NCBI GenBank assembly: GCA_020850455.1
Contig: JADZEQ010000002.1
Span: 1 to 64,000 of the forward strand
Source of the DNA: Sphingomonadaceae bacterium
Lineage (GTDB): Bacteria; Pseudomonadota; Alphaproteobacteria; Sphingomonadales; Sphingomonadaceae
Direction of reading: 5' to 3'
DNA length: 64,000 nucleotides
Of this stretch, positions 52,313 to 60,218 are shown piece by piece. The notes under the pieces are model-generated. The model was not told the DNA's origin. It was given only the letters and a program-made list of their open reading frames with translations, and made no database searches. How positions within the stretch are numbered: the first letter of the stretch is position 1; each line of letters starts with the position of its first letter. Position numbers and translations under genes: made by a program.

Positions 52313-54667
52313 ATGCCGTCCTTTGCCGAAAGCCTCGAAAAAACGCTGCACAGCGCGCTCAGAAATGCCAGCGACCGTCAGCATGAATATGCCGCGCTGG
52401 AACATTTGCTGCTGGCATTGGTCGATGACCCGCACGCCAGCGAAGTGATGGTGGCTTGCGGCGTCAACCTCCATGATTTGCGGGCCGCAGTGACCCATTA
52501 TCTCGACACCGAACTCGACTCGCTCAAGACCAATGAGGGCGGCGACGCCACGCCGACCAGCGGCTTTCAGCGCGTCATCCAGCGCGCGATATTGCATGTG
52601 CAATCATCCAACCGTGATGAGGTGACGGGGGCCAATGTCCTTGTCGCCTTATTGTCCGAACGCGAAAGCTTTGCCGTCTATTTCCTGCAGCAACAGGATA
52701 TGACGCGGCTGGATGCCGTTTCCTACCTCAGCCATGGGGTCGGCAAGGGTGGCAACGCCGCCAAGATTGAAGATAATAGCGAGAGCGAGGCACAAGAAGC
52801 CAAGGCCGAAACACGCGCCGAAAAAAGCAGCAAAAAGGAAACCGCGCTCAGCCAATATACGGTCAATTTGAACCAAAAGGCGGCGGATGGGCGGGTCGAC
52901 CCGTTGATCGGCCGCAGCGCAGAGGTGGATCGCACCATCCAAATTCTCTGTCGCCGTTCCAAGAACAACCCCCTCTATGTCGGGGACCCCGGCGTTGGCA
53001 AAACCGCGATTGCCGAGGGGCTGGCCCGCAAGATTAATGAGGGCGAAGTCCCCGAAGTGCTGCAAAATGCGGTGATTTACTCGCTCGACATGGGCGCGCT
53101 GCTTGCCGGCACACGCTATCGCGGTGATTTTGAGGAACGGCTCAAAGCCGTAGTCTCAGAGCTGGAGGCTATCCCCCACGCAATATTGTTTATTGATGAA
53201 ATTCATACCGTTATAGGCGCTGGCGCGACATCTGGCGGGGCGATGGATGCATCAAACCTGTTGAAACCCGCGCTGTCGGGCGGGCAAATCCGCTGCATCG
53301 GTTCGACCACCTACAAGGAATTTCGCAACCATTTTGAAAAGGATCGCGCGCTGTTGCGCCGGTTCCAGAAAATCGACGTGACCGAACCTTCGATGGAGGA
53401 TGCGGTCAAGATTTTGGCGGGGCTGCGTTCGGCTTTTGAGGCGCACCATCAGGTCAAATATACCCCCGATGCAATAAAGGCGGCGGTCGAACTGTCGGCA
53501 CGCTATATCAACGACCGCAAATTGCCCGACAAAGCGATCGACGTTATCGACGAAGTGGGCGCGATGCAGATGCTGGTGCCCCCTTCCAAACGGCGCAAGA
53601 CCATCACCACGCGGGAGATAGAGGCGGTGATTGCCACCATGGCGCGCATCCCGCCCAAGACGGTGTCAAGCGATGACAAGCGGGTATTGGAAACGCTGGA
53701 AAATGACTTGAAACGCGTCGTTTTCGGCCAGAACCAAGCGATAGAGATTTTGTCGAGCGCGATTAAATTGTCGCGCGCGGGGCTGCGTGACCCCGAAAAG
53801 CCGATCGGCAATTATCTGTTTTCGGGCCCGACCGGCGTCGGCAAAACCGAAGTGGCAAAGCAATTGGCCGCCATCCTCGGCATACCGATGCAGCGCTTCG
53901 ACATGTCAGAATATATGGAACGCCATTCGGTCAGCCGCCTGATCGGCGCACCGCCGGGCTATGTCGGCTATGATCAGGGCGGGCAATTGACCGACGCGGT
54001 CGACCAAAACCCGCATTGTGTGCTGTTGCTCGACGAAATTGAAAAGGCGCATCCCGACCTGTTCAACATCTTGCTGCAGGTGATGGACAATGGCCGTCTG
54101 ACCGATCACCATGGCAAGAGCGTTGATTTCCGTAACGTCATTTTGATTATGACAACTAATGCGGGCGCGGCGGATATGGCGCGGGAAGGCATCGGCTTTG
54201 GCAATATCAGCCGCGAAGATGCCCAAGAGGATGCGGTCAAGAAATTGTTCACCCCCGAATTTCGCAACCGGTTGGATGCGATTGTGCCCTTTGCCTATCT
54301 GCCCGCCGAAGTGGTGGCGCGGGTGGTCGACAAGTTCATCCTGCAACTCGAACTCCAACTGGCCGACCGCAACGTCCATATCCAGCTGGACGATGGTGCG
54401 CGCGATTGGCTGATCGAAAAAGGCTATGACAAAATGTATGGCGCGCGGCCGATGGGCCGCCTGATTCAGGAAAAAATCAAACAGCCACTGGCCGAGGAAT
54501 TATTGTTCGGCAAACTCGTCCACGGCGGGGAGGTCAAGGTGCGTCTGCGCGACGGCGGTGAGGGCGCGGCTTTGGCATTTGAAATCACCCCTGCCCCGCC
54601 CAAGAGTCCGGCAAAGGCGAAGCCCAAAGCAGGCAGCAAGGCAAAGGGCACTGCAGAAGCTGTTTGA
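52313..54667 (+). CDS. clpA: ATP-dependent Clp protease ATP-binding subunit ClpA
   Basis: A 784-residue AAA+ unfoldase with an N-terminal repeat domain (MPSFAESLEKTLHSALRNA), a first AAA module with Walker A GDPGVGKTA (about 222-230) and LLAGTRYRGDFEERL, and a second module with GPTGVGKTE (about 504-512) and the ClpP-binding region. The Lys/Ala/Pro-rich tail of about 25 residues is extra. It feeds substrates to ClpP. The adaptor gene clpS, often just upstream, is not found in the 180 bases before it. Confidence 0.95.
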   Translation: MPSFAESLEKTLHSALRNASDRQHEYAALEHLLLALVDDPHASEVMVACGVNLHDLRAAVTHYLDTELDSLKTNEGGDATPTSGFQRVIQRAILHVQSSNRDEVTGANVLVALLSERESFAVYFLQQQDMTRLDAVSYLSHGVGKGGNAAKIEDNSESEAQEAKAETRAEKSSKKETALSQYTVNLNQKAADGRVDPLIGRSAEVDRTIQILCRRSKNNPLYVGDPGVGKTAIAEGLARKINEGEVPEVLQNAVIYSLDMGALLAGTRYRGDFEERLKAVVSELEAIPHAILFIDEIHTVIGAGATSGGAMDASNLLKPALSGGQIRCIGSTTYKEFRNHFEKDRALLRRFQKIDVTEPSMEDAVKILAGLRSAFEAHHQVKYTPDAIKAAVELSARYINDRKLPDKAIDVIDEVGAMQMLVPPSKRRKTITTREIEAVIATMARIPPKTVSSDDKRVLETLENDLKRVVFGQNQAIEILSSAIKLSRAGLRDPEKPIGNYLFSGPTGVGKTEVAKQLAAILGIPMQRFDMSEYMERHSVSRLIGAPPGYVGYDQGGQLTDAVDQNPHCVLLLDEIEKAHPDLFNILLQVMDNGRLTDHHGKSVDFRNVILIMTTNAGAADMAREGIGFGNISREDAQEDAVKKLFTPEFRNRLDAIVPFAYLPAEVVARVVDKFILQLELQLADRNVHIQLDDGARDWLIEKGYDKMYGARPMGRLIQEKIKQPLAEELLFGKLVHGGEVKVRLRDGGEGAALAFEITPAPPKSPAKAKPKAGSKAKGTAEAV

Positions 54668-54688
54668 ATATGATCTAGCGCATTGACT

Positions 54689-54739
54689 CATATGTCAGCA
54701 GCAGACAGCTTGCCACCAACTTGGTGGGAGTGACATATG
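54689..54739 (+). promoter_or_regulatory. Nested palindrome covering the start codon of the secreted-protein gene
   Basis: CATATGTCA (54689-54697) is perfectly inverted as TGACATATG (54731-54739), which includes the ATG start at 54737. Inside lies a second perfect palindrome, CCACCAA-C-TTGGTGG (54713-54727), ending at the GGGAG ribosome site. In RNA this could hide the start site; in DNA it could be an operator. Confidence 0.55.
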
Positions 54740-55984
54740 CAAAAGCTGATTTGGGCAACGGGTGCGAGTGCGCTGGCCTTGACCATGGGACTGGCACTGG
54801 GTGCAGGCGATGCCGCATCACAGGCGACACCCGCAGCGACCGTCCATTATGAAATGGATGTTGGCACGGCGAGCGGTATGGGGCTGGGCGCATTTGGCGG
54901 CGGCGGCGGCGGGGTCAATCTCGGCGCGCTCCTGTCAGGCCGTGCCAATGAACCGCGCAAGGAGCTTTATCTGCGTCTGGGCTCCCCACAAGCGACCCCG
55001 CCCAATCCGGCTGCGCAACATTTCATGCCAGCCGGCGCACGGCTTGGCGCTTCGGTGCCATTGGTAACACCAACGCGCGCGCCCGACAGCGAACGCGAAA
55101 CCATCCCCGGACAGGAAAACGGCGAACGGCCGCAAGGGCGGATATTATTATTCTGGGGTTGCGGCGCACATGCGCCCGCCGGGCAACCCGTGGTGATCGA
55201 TCTCGCGCGGCTTACGGCGGGGCAGGTGCCACCCGGCCTGTTTTCAACCAGCATTCCGCGTGACCGTTCCGTCAGCTTTGCCAATAGTCGCACCTATGGT
55301 GATTGGCCCAATGGCCGGTCCAATGCGCAGGTGTCGGCGCAAAGCTCACTCATCGGCGCGCACCGTGTGGCGGGCAATTATTCCCCCGACATCGCCTTTA
55401 CCCTCAGCCAGGATTTCATGCCCGCACTATCCGCGCGCAGCGCCGCCAATGCCGATGGGTCGATGAACCTTAGCTGGAATGCGATTGCCGAAGCGACGGG
55501 ATATTATGCCTGGACGATGGGTTTTCGTTCCAATGGGCGCGGCAGCGGCGGCGATATCGTCTGGTGGACATCCTCTGCCAGTCAGCAATTCGGCGGCGGA
55601 CTTTGGGATTGGATGTCGCCGGCAACGGTTGCCAATCTGGTCCGCCAGCGCGTGGTGATGCCGCCCGCGACGACAAGCTGTACCGTCCCCGCCGAGGTGC
55701 GCGCCGCCGCGCCCGATGCCATGTTCGGCAATCTTTACGCCTATGGGCCGGAAGCTGATTTTGCCTATCCCCCACGCCCGGCCAACGCCCGCACCCCATG
55801 GCGGCCGATTTGGACGGCGCGCGTGCGATATCGCGCCAACACCAGTTGGATGGTCGGCGGCCCCGGTGACAGCGCGGAAAATGCCAATGGCGGCAACCAG
55901 CCCGCGCAACCCAATTGCCGTCGTCGGCGTGGTGGCCTCGGCGGGATATTGGGCGGCGTTTTGGGTGGCGGTAACGGCTGTTAA
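54737..55984 (+). CDS. Secreted protein of unknown function
   Basis: A 415-residue protein. A signal peptide ends near GDAASQA (about residue 29), and a glycine-rich GAFGGGGGGVNLGALLSG follows. The middle has LLFWGCGAHAPAGQPVVIDLARL, repeated WW and TWT-like aromatic strands, and the C-terminus is Arg- and Gly-rich (RRRRGGLGGILGGVLGGG) ending in Cys. Two Cys pairs (GCGAH and TTSCTV; NCRRRR and NGC) suggest disulfides. No catalytic motif is seen. It may be a surface or matrix protein; family not recognised. Its start lies within a nested palindrome. Confidence 0.7.
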   Translation: MQKLIWATGASALALTMGLALGAGDAASQATPAATVHYEMDVGTASGMGLGAFGGGGGGVNLGALLSGRANEPRKELYLRLGSPQATPPNPAAQHFMPAGARLGASVPLVTPTRAPDSERETIPGQENGERPQGRILLFWGCGAHAPAGQPVVIDLARLTAGQVPPGLFSTSIPRDRSVSFANSRTYGDWPNGRSNAQVSAQSSLIGAHRVAGNYSPDIAFTLSQDFMPALSARSAANADGSMNLSWNAIAEATGYYAWTMGFRSNGRGSGGDIVWWTSSASQQFGGGLWDWMSPATVANLVRQRVVMPPATTSCTVPAEVRAAAPDAMFGNLYAYGPEADFAYPPRPANARTPWRPIWTARVRYRANTSWMVGGPGDSAENANGGNQPAQPNCRRRRGGLGGILGGVLGGGNGC

Positions 55985-56034
55985 ACGCGATTGGGGGGGG
56001 ATGTCCCTCCCCCTCCCCGCCCCTGATTCACCCT

Positions 56035-56937
56035 CTATTTGCTGGGCACCGCCGGCGTTTTGCGCCGCGCCACGCGCCAGATGAGGACGCCCAGCGCCGC
56101 AACCATCGCCCATGGCGCGACGACGCCGAGCAGCGTCAGCAGCCATGCGAAAAATGTACCGAAACTTTCCGCTGATGCGGCAAAGGCGCTGGCAAACGGG
56201 CGATCAGGGTTGATGCCGGCGATGCCAGTCTGTCCGGTGTAGCGCAGCTCAATCGGGGTGGTGGCGAGCCGCGCTTCGCCCGCTGCGCGATCCTCCTCCC
56301 CGTCGCGCAATTGGCCACGCAGCCGTGCCACCTGTTCCTGCAAGTTTTCGCGTTCGCGCGCGCCAAGGCCGGGGGCAGCCAGTCGCCGTTCCAACCGCGT
56401 CAAATCGCCACCTAGACGCGCGCTATTAGCCTGCGAATTGGCGATATCAGTGCCGACATCCTCACCCGTGATGCTGCTCGCCAATATTTCCCCATCAAGT
56501 GCGGTGACCATGCGTTCGGCATCGCGCAAAAATCCACGCGCCAGCGCGGGGTCGACGAATAATATTAAGGACCCCCTGATCTGGCCACCACTGCGCTGGT
56601 CAAATCTTATGTCGCCCACGCGGCAATGCACACGGCCCAAGGCGGCGCAGGCGGCGACATGGCGGCTTTGCGCCTCCCCCACCGCAGCATCGGGCAAGCG
56701 ATAATCGGCGCTGTAGGTAAAGGCGACACCGCTGGCAATTGCTGGGTCAATACGGACATCGGCGGCACCCGTGGCATCGGCAGCGCTGGCAGCCTGTGGT
56801 GCTGTAGCATCGGCAGCCGCTTCGCTGGTTACGGCGTCAGGCTGAGCAGCATTTTCCTCGTCCTGACATGCGGTGAGCAGCATGGCGACGGCCATGCTGG
56901 ACACAAGCGCGCGGACGCGCAATTTCGATTTTGGCAT
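56035..56937 (-). CDS. DUF4349 family lipoprotein
   Basis: A 300-residue protein with a lipobox LLTAC (residue 24), an Ala/Asp-rich linker, a central domain with FTYSADYRLPDAAVGEAQSRHVAAC, a coiled coil (LGARERENLQEQVARLRGQLRDGEE) and a C-terminal membrane helix (WLLTLLGVVAPWAMVAALGVLIW). This domain order is typical of DUF4349. Function unknown; envelope-associated. A candidate promoter with TTGAGATA repeats lies upstream. Confidence 0.84.
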   Translation of the reverse strand: MPKSKLRVRALVSSMAVAMLLTACQDEENAAQPDAVTSEAAADATAPQAASAADATGAADVRIDPAIASGVAFTYSADYRLPDAAVGEAQSRHVAACAALGRVHCRVGDIRFDQRSGGQIRGSLILFVDPALARGFLRDAERMVTALDGEILASSITGEDVGTDIANSQANSARLGGDLTRLERRLAAPGLGARERENLQEQVARLRGQLRDGEEDRAAGEARLATTPIELRYTGQTGIAGINPDRPFASAFAASAESFGTFFAWLLTLLGVVAPWAMVAALGVLIWRVARRKTPAVPSK

Positions 56938-56954
56938 GATATTCTCCCTCCCTT

Positions 56955-57004
56955 TATCTCAACTAAAGGAGTAGAGAATATATCTCAATTAATATGGTTG
57001 ACAA
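56955..57004 (-). promoter_or_regulatory. Candidate promoter of the DUF4349 gene with direct repeats
   Basis: On the minus strand TTGTCA (57004-56999) and TATATT (56982-56977) are 16 bases apart, a good sigma-70-like pair. TATCTCAATTAA (56981-56992) recurs as TATCTCAACTAA (56955-56966) and may be an operator. Confidence 0.45.
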
Positions 57005-57009
57005 TAGTC

Positions 57010-57822
57010 TTATTGCGCCTTGGGTGGCCAAGGAAAAAAGCCGCTGGTGCGCGCAACATAGTCGGCATAGCCGGGACGGGATTTGGTGAGCGCCCCTTCC
57101 AAAATCGGCTTGCCCGACCAGCGCATCAGCATCCACGTCAGCAAAATGGGGCTGAAGATTGTGTATATTCCCATTGGCGCGGTGGATGCCGCGACCAACC
57201 AAATCCCCCACCAAGTACAGGCATCGCCAAAATAATTGGGGTGGCGCGTATACCGCCACAAGCCATGGTCGAGCACCTGCCCCTTGCTCGCCGGATCGGC
57301 GCGAAAACGGCGCAATTGCCAGTCGCCGACGCTTTCAAAACCGATGCCGACGATGGCGAGCAGCGCGCCCGCCCATGCCGATGGTGATAGCGGCAGCGGG
57401 TTCGCCGCCCCGTCCAATATGCCGACCTGCGCGGGCAGGCTGACAAACCAGAGGAGCGGCCCTTGCAGCAAAAACACGATGAGGAGGGAGGCGAGCGCAA
57501 AACTCCACCGCTTGGCCTCCATCGCGCCGCCCAAAATGCGCGTATAGCGCGGGTCCGGCCCCAGTTCGCGCCAACGCAGCCATAAATGGGTGCCAAGGCG
57601 GAGCGACCAGAGGAGGGTCAGGGCGAGCAACAATTTGGCCTGCGGTCCCAAATCCCAGCCGACCCGCCACGCCGAAAATAGCGCCAATCCGCCCATGCCA
57701 TAGGCCCAGAGGGCATCAATGAAACTGACATCGTGGAGACGAACGGCAACCAGCCAGAAACCCAGTAGCACCAGCATCAGCACAATGAGATTGCCCGCCA
57801 AGGGCAGCAACAGGGCGCTCAT
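57010..57822 (-). CDS. DUF1295 (steroid 5-alpha-reductase-like) membrane protein
   Basis: A 270-residue polytopic protein. LHDVSFIDALWAYG, the RWRELGPDPRY loop and the C-terminal GLWRYTRHPNYFGDACTWWGIWL are the DUF1295/steroid-5-alpha-reductase-like signature, where the RHPNYFG loop forms the NADPH site. Despite the name, most members are not known to act on steroids; it is far from the catabolic cluster. Its start overlaps the acyltransferase stop (ATGA). Confidence 0.88.
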   Translation of the reverse strand: MSALLLPLAGNLIVLMLVLLGFWLVAVRLHDVSFIDALWAYGMGGLALFSAWRVGWDLGPQAKLLLALTLLWSLRLGTHLWLRWRELGPDPRYTRILGGAMEAKRWSFALASLLIVFLLQGPLLWFVSLPAQVGILDGAANPLPLSPSAWAGALLAIVGIGFESVGDWQLRRFRADPASKGQVLDHGLWRYTRHPNYFGDACTWWGIWLVAASTAPMGIYTIFSPILLTWMLMRWSGKPILEGALTKSRPGYADYVARTSGFFPWPPKAQ

Positions 57823-58430
57823 ACGCTTTCCTCCACTATATTTGCCATCGCCTTGGCCGGGTGGCGCGGGGTTACCGACCGATAAAATGCCGCTATCGGC
57901 GCCATGTCGGCGGCATAGTCACCCGTCGGCATGATTGCCGGACCAAGCCCGCCCACTTTACGTGCATAATCCATCAGCCCGATCACCATCGGCACCTTAG
58001 CGGCGAGCGCTATCTGATAAAATCCGGTGCGCCACTGCCGCACCGCCCCGCGTGTCCCCTCTGGCGCGATGGTCAGCATAAATTCGTCGCGGCGGGCAAA
58101 TTCATCGACCATCGCCGCGACATAATTGCCACCCCTCTCCCGATCGACCATAATCCCGCCCATGTCGCGCATAAAACCGCCAAGCGGCCAGCGGAATAAT
58201 TGTTTCTTGGCCATGAAATGCGCATCGATGCCGAGCTCCTGCGTCAGCCCCAGAAAATATAGGAAATCCCAATTGCTGGTGTGCGGCGCGGCAATGATGA
58301 CAAAGCGGCGCGGGGTGGGCACCACACCCTCGGCCCGCCAACCATGACGGCGATAAAGCGCGAGCAGTGCGGATTTTGCCGCACGGCTGATCGGCGACAC
58401 GCGCCCAAAATCATCAATCGGCGCGGCCAT
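57819..58430 (-). CDS. 1-acyl-sn-glycerol-3-phosphate acyltransferase family (PlsC-like)
   Basis: A 203-residue protein with AAPHTSNWDFLYFL (the H-x4-D acyltransferase motif, in HTSNWD) and TIAPEGTRGAVRQWRTGFYQIAL (the EGTR phosphate-binding motif). It transfers acyl groups to lysophospholipids or related acceptors at the inner membrane. It is short relative to PlsC of E. coli (about 245). Coupled to the DUF1295 gene. Confidence 0.87.
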   Translation of the reverse strand: MAAPIDDFGRVSPISRAAKSALLALYRRHGWRAEGVVPTPRRFVIIAAPHTSNWDFLYFLGLTQELGIDAHFMAKKQLFRWPLGGFMRDMGGIMVDRERGGNYVAAMVDEFARRDEFMLTIAPEGTRGAVRQWRTGFYQIALAAKVPMVIGLMDYARKVGGLGPAIMPTGDYAADMAPIAAFYRSVTPRHPAKAMANIVEESV

Positions 58431-58510
58431 GCCCCCCTCCTTGCCCCGAGGAAAGGATAAGCAAATTCTTTGGCTAAGCTAGCCCCCAAAAATGTGGGGC
58501 AGAAATTGGC

Positions 58511-59158
58511 TTAGTGCGCCGCTGGTGCCGCCGCCGGTGCTGCGCCTGCAGCTGCGGCTGGTGCCGCCGCATCGGCCGGCGTTGCAGCCGCGCCATCCGC
58601 CGGAGCGGCCGCAGCATCCGCTGCCGGTGCGGCAGGGGCAGCAGGCAGCGGCAGGTTCGACCCTTGGCTGTTGAGCCATGCGATCAAATTGGCACGATCC
58701 TGCGGGTTGGAAAGGCCCGCAAAGCTCATCTTCGTGCCATTGGCAAAGCGGCGCGGGCTGGTCAGCCAATGGTCAAGGTTGGTCCAGTCCCAATTGCCGC
58801 CGTGCGACGTCAGCGCATCGCTATAGGCAAAGCCCGCCGCATGATGGCCGATGGATGCCCCAACAATCCCGTGCAAATTGGGACCGATGCCGTTGGCACC
58901 ACCAGCATTGGCGGTGTGGCAGGCAGCGCATTTCTGAAACACCGCTTCGCCAGCGGCAACGTCGGCAGCCGCAAGGCGCGTCTCAATCGGTTCTTCGGCA
59001 GCAGCGCCACCGCCGCCACCTTCGGCGCTCGCGACGGCAAAGCCCGCCTTTTCAACATGGTCGCCGCCGAAAATCTTGTTGGTCACGCTCGACAGGCCCA
59101 GCGCGACGATGCCTGCGGCCAATGCCCAGCCAAGCACGATATTGTTGCGGTCATCCAT
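58511..59158 (-). CDS. Membrane-anchored cytochrome c (c552/CycM-like)
   Basis: About 215 residues from the ATG at 59158. An N-terminal membrane anchor (IVLGWALAAGIVALGLSSV) is uncleaved. The haem motif CAACH near residue 73 and the axial Met in GTKMSFAGL place it with alphaproteobacterial c552/CycM, which carries electrons from bc1 to aa3 oxidase. The last 50 residues are an Ala/Pro-rich low-complexity tail that may span the periplasm. Divergent from pheA. Confidence 0.88.
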   Translation of the reverse strand: MDDRNNIVLGWALAAGIVALGLSSVTNKIFGGDHVEKAGFAVASAEGGGGGAAAEEPIETRLAAADVAAGEAVFQKCAACHTANAGGANGIGPNLHGIVGASIGHHAAGFAYSDALTSHGGNWDWTNLDHWLTSPRRFANGTKMSFAGLSNPQDRANLIAWLNSQGSNLPLPAAPAAPAADAAAAPADGAAATPADAAAPAAAAGAAPAAAPAAH

Positions 59159-59322
59159 GGTCGAAACCTGCCCCTTATTTTCTGCGTCAGTCAATCAGCG
59201 TAAACGCCCATATTGCCAGCCCATTAGTGCCGCTAACGCGCGCGCGCAAGCATCAAGCGAAGCAGATGCGGCAACGGCACGGCTTGCCAGCGCCGCGCCG
59301 CTGCTTTACCCGCGCCGCCACC

Positions 59323-60213
59323 ATGTCCAGCTATTCCCCATCCGCCCAGAGCGCGGTCGAAAAAATGGCGGCTGCCGCAGCGGCAGAACCGCAGCGCGCC
59401 ATGGCTTTTCAGGGCGCGCCCGGTGCCAACAGCGAATTGGCGGTCAAACGCTATGACGCAACCGCGCTGCCGCTCCCCTGTTTTTCCTTTGAAGATGCGT
59501 TGGATGCGGTGCATGCGGGCCGCGCCGCCAGCGCGATGATTCCCATCGAAAATTCGCTCCATGGCCGGGTCGCCGACATCCATTTTCTGCTGCCCGAATC
59601 GGGGCTTTCGATCATCGGCGAACATTTTCTGCCCATCCGCTATGGTTTTATGAGCCGCGATTTGGGGCCGCCGCAGCGCGTCATCAGCCATCCGCAAGCG
59701 CTCGGCCAATGCCGCAAATGGTTGCGCGCGGCAGGACTCACCCCGCATGCCTATGCCGACACCGCAGGGGCCGCTGCCTTTGTTGCCGACAGCGATGAAG
59801 TGGGGCTGGCCGCGCTCGCCCCCGTCCACGCCGCCGACCTATATGGGCTAAAGCTGCACGCCACAGGGGTGGAGGATAGCGAGGATAATATGACGCGCTT
59901 TGTCGTCCTCGCCCCGCAAGCCATCCCGGTCGAGGCGCAGCAGGGCAAGCTGATGACCACCTTTGTATTTGAGGTCAAAAACATCCCTGCCGCGCTCTAC
60001 AAGGCGCTTGGCGGCTTTGCGACCAATGGGGTCAATATGACCAAGCTTGAAAGCTATCAGCAGGGCAGCCAATTCGCCGCGACCAAATTTTATGCCGACA
60101 TTGTTGGCGCACCGGGCGATGCGGCGATTGACCGCGCGCTCGCCGAACTCGCCTTTCACTGTAACGAAGTGCGCCTGCTCGGCAGCTATCGCCAAGCGCG
60201 GGAGCGCAAATAG
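59323..60213 (+). CDS. pheA: Prephenate dehydratase
   Basis: About 296 residues from the ATG at 59323 (MSSYSPSAQSAVEKMAAAA); the 511-residue track ORF starts in the opposite-strand cytochrome gene. The PDT domain shows AFQGAPGANSELA, AMIPIENSLHGRV and DNMTRFVVLAP, followed by an ACT regulatory domain (TTFVFEVKNIPAALYKALGGFATNGVNMTKLESY). It makes phenylpyruvate for phenylalanine synthesis, with feedback by phenylalanine via the ACT domain. No chorismate mutase domain is present. Confidence 0.94.
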   Translation: MSSYSPSAQSAVEKMAAAAAAEPQRAMAFQGAPGANSELAVKRYDATALPLPCFSFEDALDAVHAGRAASAMIPIENSLHGRVADIHFLLPESGLSIIGEHFLPIRYGFMSRDLGPPQRVISHPQALGQCRKWLRAAGLTPHAYADTAGAAAFVADSDEVGLAALAPVHAADLYGLKLHATGVEDSEDNMTRFVVLAPQAIPVEAQQGKLMTTFVFEVKNIPAALYKALGGFATNGVNMTKLESYQQGSQFAATKFYADIVGAPGDAAIDRALAELAFHCNEVRLLGSYRQARERK

Positions 60214-60218
60214 CCCCC

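Noticed and set aside
58678-59322. Upstream extension of the pheA ORF in the track
   Set aside because: The extension reads antisense through the cytochrome c gene; pheA motifs begin only after the ATG at 59323.
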